Source: Streptomyces kurssanovii (lineage in GTDB: Bacteria > Actinomycetota > Actinomycetes > Streptomycetales > Streptomycetaceae). From it: DNA of 64,000 nucleotides. This document shows positions 58,376-64,000 of this stretch, piece after piece (the first letter of the stretch is position 1; every line of letters starts with the position of its first letter). The translations under genes were made by a program, and so were the position numbers. The stretch spans positions 1 through 64,000 of the forward strand of contig NZ_BMTN01000013.1 in the NCBI RefSeq assembly GCF_014649695.1, given 5' to 3'. Below the pieces are notes generated by a model that was given only the letters and a program-made list of their open reading frames with translations, ran no database searches and was not told where the DNA came from.

Positions 58376-58945
58376 TCAGTTCGCGCGCCGCAGGGGCAGC
58401 GGGGCGCCCATCACCACGTAGGGACTGGGGGCGCTGGGGAAGAGCACCTGGCCGGCGAGGTCCTGGTAGCCGAGCCTGCGGTACAGGGCGCGGGCCGGGC
58501 TCTCGGTGTCGATCGCGGACAGGATCGATCGGGGCAGGCCGCATCCGTCGGTGATGGTGGTGATCAGTTCGCGTCCGACGCCGCGCCCCTGGAAGCGGGG
58601 GTGGACGTGGAGTTCGGTGATGACGAAGGAGTCGTCGAGCCAGCCGTCGGTGCCGTTGCGGCGCAGATACGGCTCGACCACGGTGGACCACCAGTGGCTG
58701 CGGTCGTTGGGCATGCCGTAGACGAATCCGACGAGCTTGCCCTCCTCTGTGGTCGCTCCGAGCGCCCGGGCTCCCGGGTTCTGCAGGTGGCGCAGCACGA
58801 TGTAGCGGCGGATGTCGATCTCGTCGTCGGTGAGCCCGAAGGCGAGCGCCTGCACGGCGAGCGCTTCGTCGACCCGCGCGGTCAGATCGAGCGGTTCGAC
58901 GACGACGTCGGGGGCCTGCGAGCCGTCCCCGCTGAGTGCTGCCAT
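58376..58945 (-). CDS. GNAT family N-acetyltransferase
   Basis: A 189-residue acetyltransferase: acetyl-CoA binding motif [14 protein letters not shown] is near residue 117, and [15 protein letters not shown] supplies motif B. Substrate unknown. It is between proS and a second GNAT gene in the same direction. Confidence 0.9.
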   Translation of the reverse strand: MAALSGDGSQAPDVVVEPLDLTARVDEALAVQALAFGLTDDEIDIRRYIVLRHLQNPGARALGATTEEGKLVGFVYGMPNDRSHWWSTVVEPYLRRNGTDGWLDDSFVITELHVHPRFQGRGVGRELITTITDGCGLPRSILSAIDTESPARALYRRLGYQDLAGQVLFPSAPSPYVVMGAPLPLRRAN

Positions 58946-58995
58946 GGGCCGAACCCTACTTGCCGTCGTGGCCGCTCAGCACGGGGTGCCGGGAA

Positions 58996-59841
58996 TCAGA
59001 ACAACACGCTCATGAAGGCGCCGACCTCGCGGAAGCCGACCCTGCGGTAGGACGCCCTGGCTGCGGTGTTGTAGTCGTTCACGTACAGGCTGACGATCGG
59101 GGAGACGTCCGCCAGGGCGTAGCGCAGGACGGCCGCCATGCCGGTCTCCGACAGCCCCCTGCCCCGGTACTCGGGATCGACCCAGACGCCCTGGATCTGG
59201 CAGGCCTGGGGGGTTGCCGCGCCGATCTCGGCCTTGAAGACGACCTTGCCGTCGTCGATGCGGGCGAAGGACCGCCCGGTGCCGACGAGTTCGGCGACGC
59301 GGGCCTGGTAGAGGAGTCCGCCGTCGCCGGCCATCGGCGAGACGCCGACCTCCTCGGTGAACATGGCCACGCACGCCGGCATGATCACGTCCATCTCGTC
59401 CTTGCCGATCCGGCGGACGTCCGGGTCGGGCTCGATGTCGTCCGGCATCCGCTCGGTGATCATGAGCGGCTGGTTGGCGCGTACGTCCCTGGCCGGGCCC
59501 CAGTTCGGTTCGAGAAGCCGCCACAGCAGGGCGGTGGGCTCCGCGGGGCCCACGATGGACGAGCAGCGACGGCCTGCCCGGCGCGCGCGGTCGGCGAAGG
59601 CGCGTACGGCTTCCGGGGTGGCGCAGATGGGCACGAGGTTGGCGCCGGAGTAGCACAGGGAGCGCAGCTGTCCGTCCGCGTAATAGCCCCACATCTCGCC
59701 CCCGAGTCGCCACGGGTCGAGTCCGGCGACCTGCACACGGGCGGTGACGAAAGCATTCGTCACGGGCTCGCTCTCGAGGATGGCGAGCGCTGCGCCGAGG
59801 TCCCCCGGGCCGAGGACCCGGGTGGTGGTCTGCGTCAACAC
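58996..59841 (-). CDS. GNAT acetyltransferase with DUF4081 domain
   Basis: A 281-residue protein with an N-terminal DUF4081-type domain (about 1-130) and a C-terminal GNAT domain with VWVDPEYRGRGLSETG and NDYNTAARASYRRVGF. Start at GTG 59841 or the TTG immediately after. Its place next to ispG is widely conserved in actinobacteria from memory; substrate unknown. Confidence 0.9.
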   Translation of the reverse strand: MLTQTTTRVLGPGDLGAALAILESEPVTNAFVTARVQVAGLDPWRLGGEMWGYYADGQLRSLCYSGANLVPICATPEAVRAFADRARRAGRRCSSIVGPAEPTALLWRLLEPNWGPARDVRANQPLMITERMPDDIEPDPDVRRIGKDEMDVIMPACVAMFTEEVGVSPMAGDGGLLYQARVAELVGTGRSFARIDDGKVVFKAEIGAATPQACQIQGVWVDPEYRGRGLSETGMAAVLRYALADVSPIVSLYVNDYNTAARASYRRVGFREVGAFMSVLF

Positions 59842-59915
59842 GAGGGCGCCTCATCACACGGTTTGCTGGTTCTGGCACTGTACCCGGCACGTCCACGGCG
59901 TGGCGCGTGCACGAG

Positions 59916-59949
59916 AAGACCCCGCCGACCGGAGGGGCGACGGGGCCTT
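59916..59949 (-). terminator. Terminator after ispG
   Basis: An 8-bp stem with one mismatch (59920-59927 with 59938-59945), extended by AAG/CTT, lies about 60 bp past the ispG stop. Confidence 0.6.
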
Positions 59950-60010
59950 GTGGATCCGGGTGCCGGCGGGCTCTGGCGCGAGCCCTCCGGAGGGGTCCTG
60001 ATGGTGCGGG

Positions 60011-61180
60011 TCAGGCGCCGGGCTCGCCCACGGCGACCACGTCGGGGGTGCCGGAGGCGACGCCGTCCTTCTCCATCTGCTCCGCGATCTTCAGGGCCTC
60101 TTCGATGAGGGTCTCGACGATCTTCGACTCCGGCACGGTCTTGATGACCTCGCCCTTGACGAAGATCTGTCCCTTGCCGTTGCCGGAGGCGACACCGAGG
60201 TCGGCCTCACGGGCCTCGCCGGGTCCGTTGACCACGCAGCCCATGACGGCGACGCGGAGCGGGACCTCCATGCCCTCGAGTCCGGCGCTGACCTCGTCGG
60301 CGAGCTTGTAGACGTCGACCTGGGCGCGGCCGCAGGAGGGGCAGGAGACGATCTCCAGCCGGCGCTGGCGGAGGTTCAGCGACTCCAGGATCTGGATGCC
60401 GACCTTGACCTCCTCGGCCGGCGGCGCCGACAGGGAGACGCGGATCGTGTCACCGATGCCCTCGCTGAGCAGCGCCCCGAAGGCGACGGCGGACTTGATG
60501 GTGCCCTGGAAGGCGGGACCGGCCTCTGTGACACCGAGGTGCAGCGGGTAGTCGCTCTGCGCGGCGAGGAGGCGGTAGGCGTTGACCATCACGACGGGGT
60601 CGTTGTGCTTGACCGAGATCTTGATGTCGCGGAAGCCGTGCTCCTCGAAGAGGGACGCTTCCCACAGGGCGGACTCGACGAGCGCCTCGGGGGTGGCCTT
60701 GCCGTACTTCTCCAGCAGGCGGCGGTCCAGGGAGCCCGCGTTGACGCCGATCCGGATCGGGGTGCCGGTCTCGCCGGCGGCCTTGGCGATCTCCTTGACC
60801 TTGTCGTCGAACTGCTTGATGTTGCCCGGGTTCACCCGCACCGCGGCGCAGCCGGCGTCGATGGCCGCGAAGACGTACTTCGGCTGGAAGTGGATGTCCG
60901 CGATCACCGGGATCTGGGATTTCCTGGCGATGGTGGCCAGCGCGTCCGCGTCGTCCTGGGTCGGGCAGGCGACCCGGACGATCTGGCAGCCGGAGGCCGT
61001 GAGCTCGGCGATCTGCTGGAGGGTGGCGCCGATGTCGGACGTCCTGGTCGTCGTCATCGACTGCACGGAAACGGGCGCGTCACCGCCGACGGCGACGGAG
61101 CCGACCTGGATCTTCCTGCTGACCCTGCGGTCGGCGAGCTTCGTCGGAACGGACGGAATTCCGAGAGAAATTGCAGTCAT
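60011..61180 (-). CDS. ispG: 4-hydroxy-3-methylbut-2-en-1-yl diphosphate synthase
   Basis: Penultimate step of the MEP isoprenoid pathway, an iron-sulfur enzyme of 389 residues. The N-terminal TIM barrel ([27 protein letters not shown]) and three Fe-S cysteines in SCPSCG and GCVVNGPGE are present. ATG 61180 (MTAISLG). It lies downstream of the rseP-like gene, whose terminator intervenes. dxr, another MEP enzyme, is two genes away. Confidence 0.96.
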   Translation of the reverse strand: MTAISLGIPSVPTKLADRRVSRKIQVGSVAVGGDAPVSVQSMTTTRTSDIGATLQQIAELTASGCQIVRVACPTQDDADALATIARKSQIPVIADIHFQPKYVFAAIDAGCAAVRVNPGNIKQFDDKVKEIAKAAGETGTPIRIGVNAGSLDRRLLEKYGKATPEALVESALWEASLFEEHGFRDIKISVKHNDPVVMVNAYRLLAAQSDYPLHLGVTEAGPAFQGTIKSAVAFGALLSEGIGDTIRVSLSAPPAEEVKVGIQILESLNLRQRRLEIVSCPSCGRAQVDVYKLADEVSAGLEGMEVPLRVAVMGCVVNGPGEAREADLGVASGNGKGQIFVKGEVIKTVPESKIVETLIEEALKIAEQMEKDGVASGTPDVVAVGEPGA

Positions 61181-61293
61181 CTGCTGTGCAACCCCAAGGT
61201 GTGGATCGTGGTCCCGGATCGGCGGGCTCCAGCCCTTGAGATTACGGCACTGGCGTTCGGCGGGGCACATCGGACACCGAAGTCCACCCAAAG

Positions 61294-61328
61294 GTGACGG
61301 CCGGGCACGAAGCGCGCCCGGCCGTCAC
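61294..61328 (-). terminator. Terminator after the site-2 protease gene
   Basis: A perfect 13-bp stem (61294-61306 with 61316-61328) and 9-nt loop, 23 bp past the stop codon. Confidence 0.85.
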
Positions 61329-61350
61329 AGGAGTCCCGCGGGGGAACCGC

Positions 61351-62652
61351 TCAGCTGATCTTCACGGGGTTGACGATGTCCGCCACCAGCACGAGCAGCG
61401 TGAAGCAGATGAAGATCCCCGCCACCACATAGGCGACCGGCATCAGCTTCGCCACGTCGAACGGGCCCGGGTCGGGCCGCCGGAAGACCTTGGCGATGTT
61501 CCGCCGTACCGACTCCCACAGCGCTCCGGCGATGTGACCGCCGTCGAGCGGCAGCAGGGGCAGCATGTTGAAGAGGAACAGCGAGAGGTTGAAGCCGGCG
61601 AGCAGCATCAGGAAGGTCGCGACGATGTTGGTCGTCGGCACGTCGAGGTTGAGCACCTCACCGCTGATGCGGGCGGCGCCGACGACGCCGACCGGGGAGT
61701 CGTCCTTGCGCTCCCCGTCACCGAAGGCCGCGTCCCACAGGTCGGGGACCTTGGACGGCAGGGCGACGATGGCCTCCGCCCCGTTTTCGATCATGCCGCC
61801 CATGCGGTCGACGGAGTCACCGAAGGACAGCGGCAGAATCTCCGTCCTGGCGGCGAAGCCCAGGTATCCGGCCGGGACGAACTCCTCGGGGATCACCTCC
61901 CCGTCCTCGTCCTTCTTCGCCACCGTGTTCTCGATGAGCGTGGCCTTGAGGACCTGCTCCGTGCCGCCGCGCTCGACGGTGATGGTGGCGGGGCCGATCG
62001 TCTCCCGGATACGGGTCGACAGCGTGGCCCAGTCGTCGACGGGCTTGCCGTTGAACGCGACGATCTTGTCGCCCTCCCGCAGCCCGGCGGCGAACGCCGG
62101 CGACTCGGGGTCGCTCTTCGCGCAGGTGTCGCGCTTCTCGCTCTGCGCGATGACGCACTTCTGAACGCCGGCGACCTCGGTGGTCTGCGTCGGCGAGCCG
62201 AAGGTCATCATCACGCCGAGGAAGATCGCCACGGCGAGAACGAGGTTCATGAACGGGCCGGCGAACATGACGATGACGCGCTTCCACGGCTTGCGCGTGT
62301 AGAAGAGCCGGGTCTCGTCGCCGGGCTTCAGTTCCTCGTACGCGGCGGAGCGCGCGTCCTCGATCATTCCGCGCCACGGCGAGGTGGAGCGGGCCTCGAT
62401 GCGGCCGTCCTCACCGGGCGGGAACATCCCGATCATGCGGATGTAGCCGCCCATGGGGATGGCCTTGATGCCGTACTCGGTCTCGCCCTTGTGCCGTGAC
62501 CAGATCGTCGGGCCGAAGCCGACCATGTACTGGGGCACGCGGATGCCGAAGAGCTTGGCCGTGGAGAGGTGGCCGAGCTCGTGCCAGGCGATGGAGAACA
62601 GCAGCCCGACGGCGAAGAGCGCGATGCCCAGAATGGTCAACAGAATGGTCAT
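61351..62652 (-). CDS. rseP: Site-2 protease (M50, RseP-like)
   Basis: A 433-residue intramembrane zinc protease. HELGH near residue 25 and LDGGH near residue 370 supply the zinc site, and a PDZ-like region lies in the middle (about 170-250). Membrane helices are at both ends. In actinobacteria it can cut anti-sigma factors or other membrane proteins. ATG 62652 overlaps the dxr stop by 4 bp (ATGA), so it is coupled to dxr. Confidence 0.95.
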   Translation of the reverse strand: MTILLTILGIALFAVGLLFSIAWHELGHLSTAKLFGIRVPQYMVGFGPTIWSRHKGETEYGIKAIPMGGYIRMIGMFPPGEDGRIEARSTSPWRGMIEDARSAAYEELKPGDETRLFYTRKPWKRVIVMFAGPFMNLVLAVAIFLGVMMTFGSPTQTTEVAGVQKCVIAQSEKRDTCAKSDPESPAFAAGLREGDKIVAFNGKPVDDWATLSTRIRETIGPATITVERGGTEQVLKATLIENTVAKKDEDGEVIPEEFVPAGYLGFAARTEILPLSFGDSVDRMGGMIENGAEAIVALPSKVPDLWDAAFGDGERKDDSPVGVVGAARISGEVLNLDVPTTNIVATFLMLLAGFNLSLFLFNMLPLLPLDGGHIAGALWESVRRNIAKVFRRPDPGPFDVAKLMPVAYVVAGIFICFTLLVLVADIVNPVKIS

Positions 62653-63899
62653 GCGCGAGCCTCCGCCGTTGCCTTCGCTGCCGTCTCACGGGCCCTGGCC
62701 CTGGCCCAGGTCTCCGCTTCGAGTACGTCCGCCACCGTCAGGGAAGTTCCCGACGCGGGGGTGCCATGTGCGGCGACCACCTCGGTGACCGTATCCATGA
62801 TGGCGTTGAACGGCAGCCGTCCGTCGAGGAATGCCTCAACGCACTCCTCGTTCGCGGCATTGAACACCGCCGGCGCCGTGCCCCCCAGCTCCCCCACATG
62901 GCGGGCGAGGCCCACCGACGGGAACGCCTCGTTGTCCAGCGGGAAGAACTCCCACGTCGAGGCGGTGGACCAGTCGAAGGCGGGGGCCGCGTCCGGCACC
63001 CGCTCCGGCCAGCCCACGCCGATCGCGATCGGCCCCCGCATGTCGGGCGGCGTGGCCTGGGCGAGCGTCGAACCGTCCGTGAACTCCACCATCGAGTGAA
63101 CATACGACTGGGGGTGGACGACGACCTCGATCCGGTCGAAGGGGATGTCGTAGAGCAGATGCGCCTCGATGACCTCGAGGCCCTTGTTGACCAGCGTCGC
63201 GCTGTTCACCGTGATCACCGGGCCCATCGCCCAGGTGGGGTGGGCGAGGGCGTCCTCGCGGGTGACACCCGCCAGCTCCGCCCTGGTCCGGCCGCGGAAC
63301 GGGCCGCCCGACGCGGTCACGACCAGCTTGCGCACATCGCCGCGGGTGCCGGCCGCGAGCGCCTGGAAGAGAGCGGCGTGCTCGGAGTCGACGGGGATGA
63401 TCTGGCCGGGCTTGGCGAGCGCCTTCACCAGCGGGCCGCCGACGATGAGCGACTCCTTGTTGGCCAGCGCGAGGGTCCGGCCGGCCTCGAGGGCGGCCAG
63501 GGTGGGGGCGAGACCGATGGAGCCCGTGATGCCGTTCAGGACGGTGTGGCACGGGGAGGCGGCGAGCTCCGCGGCGGCGTCCGGGCCGGCCAGGATCTCC
63601 GGCAGCGGCTCCGCCCCGTACAGAGCGGCGAGCGCCTCGCGCAGCGCGGGCACGGCGTCCTCACGGGCCACCGCGACCGTCCCGGCACGCAGCTTGCGCG
63701 CCTGCTCGGCAAGCAGACCGACCCGGCCGCCGGCGGCGGACAGGGCGGTCACCCGGAAACGGTCGGGGTGACGCAGCACGAGGTCGATGGCCTGCGTACC
63801 GATGGACCCGGTGGAGCCGAGGACCACGATGTCCCGGCGGCCTTCGGAGGGATCGAAGACGATGTGCGGGTCCGCGAGGGGAGATGGGCTGTCGCTCAT
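62649..63899 (-). CDS. dxr: 1-deoxy-D-xylulose 5-phosphate reductoisomerase
   Basis: Second step of the MEP pathway, NADPH-dependent, 416 residues. The nucleotide-binding [11 protein letters not shown] is near residue 26, and [20 protein letters not shown] and SGGPFRGR contain the substrate/metal residues. ATG 63899 ([11 protein letters not shown]); the frame upstream is non-coding. A 12-bp inverted repeat lies in its leader. It is transcribed with rseP. Confidence 0.96.
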   Translation of the reverse strand: MSDSPSPLADPHIVFDPSEGRRDIVVLGSTGSIGTQAIDLVLRHPDRFRVTALSAAGGRVGLLAEQARKLRAGTVAVAREDAVPALREALAALYGAEPLPEILAGPDAAAELAASPCHTVLNGITGSIGLAPTLAALEAGRTLALANKESLIVGGPLVKALAKPGQIIPVDSEHAALFQALAAGTRGDVRKLVVTASGGPFRGRTRAELAGVTREDALAHPTWAMGPVITVNSATLVNKGLEVIEAHLLYDIPFDRIEVVVHPQSYVHSMVEFTDGSTLAQATPPDMRGPIAIGVGWPERVPDAAPAFDWSTASTWEFFPLDNEAFPSVGLARHVGELGGTAPAVFNAANEECVEAFLDGRLPFNAIMDTVTEVVAAHGTPASGTSLTVADVLEAETWARARARETAAKATAEARA

Positions 63900-63914
63900 C
63901 CCCCCATTGTGGCC

Positions 63915-63944
63915 GTACTCCCTGTCCGCGTTGACAGGGAGTAC
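63915..63944. promoter_or_regulatory. Inverted repeat in the dxr leader
   Basis: A perfect 12-bp stem (63915-63926 with 63933-63944, GTACTCCCTGTC) with a 6-nt loop, 15 bp from the dxr start. It could be an operator or RNA element affecting dxr. Confidence 0.5.
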
Positions 63945-64000
63945 CCGGCGGGCCGCCATGATCGGGCCCGCCGCGGTTGTGGCCCGTCAGCGGATCGGGC

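Overview
The window is a high-GC actinobacterial chromosome segment, almost certainly Streptomyces. The evidence is the very strong G/C third-position bias, frequent GTG/TTG starts, characteristic protein sequences, and a gene order that matches, from memory, the core region of other Streptomyces chromosomes between an rRNA operon and dxr. No plasmid, phage, insertion sequence, tRNA or CRISPR array was seen. 

Region 1 (1-12,201) is housekeeping. The left edge holds the leader and promoter zone of an rRNA operon transcribed leftward. Then come rnj (RNase J), dapA, thyX, two small membrane-protein genes, a TPR-like membrane protein, dapB, an M16 zinc protease translationally coupled to pnp, and rpsO. 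Lysine/diaminopimelate synthesis (dapA, dapB), dTMP synthesis (thyX) and RNA processing (rnj, pnp) are interleaved. 

Region 2 (10,699-35,806) is a type VII (ESX-like) secretion locus. It contains the membrane channel (EccD), the motor ATPase with three ATPase modules (EccC), EccB, EccE, two mycosin-type subtilases, two WXG100 (Esx) proteins, a 597-residue WXG-like protein with a long Gly/Pro-rich tail, a small helical protein, an EccE-coupled unknown protein, an orphan DUF397 protein and a 1,061-residue MinD/EspI-like ATPase with Pro/Gln-rich flanks. Between eccC and the esx genes lie two tandem Ser/Thr kinases with beta-propeller-like outer domains, preceded by two broken genes (a frameshift and an in-frame stop). 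The locus is divergently organised, so several promoters must serve it. 

Region 3 (36,006-41,867) is a five-gene oligopeptide/dipeptide ABC importer operon (binding protein, two permeases, two ATPases) closed by a strong bidirectional terminator. 

Region 4 (41,949-54,142) is the classic rimP-nusA-ylxR-infB-(DUF503)-rbfA-truB-...-ribF translation cluster on the minus strand, interrupted between truB and ribF by a giant trypsin-fold/P-loop protein whose catalytic residues look lost. 

Region 5 (54,295-63,899) has a three-gene plus-strand set (lipoprotein, ferritin-like DUF4439, degenerate phosphotransferase-fold protein), an intergenic inverted-repeat block, then proS, two GNAT acetyltransferases, ispG, the rseP-like site-2 protease and dxr on the minus strand. 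ispG and dxr are both MEP-pathway (isoprenoid) genes. 

The most unusual material is in the type VII locus (paired mycosins, kinases, pseudogenes, palindromes) and in proteins that keep a fold but have lost active-site residues.
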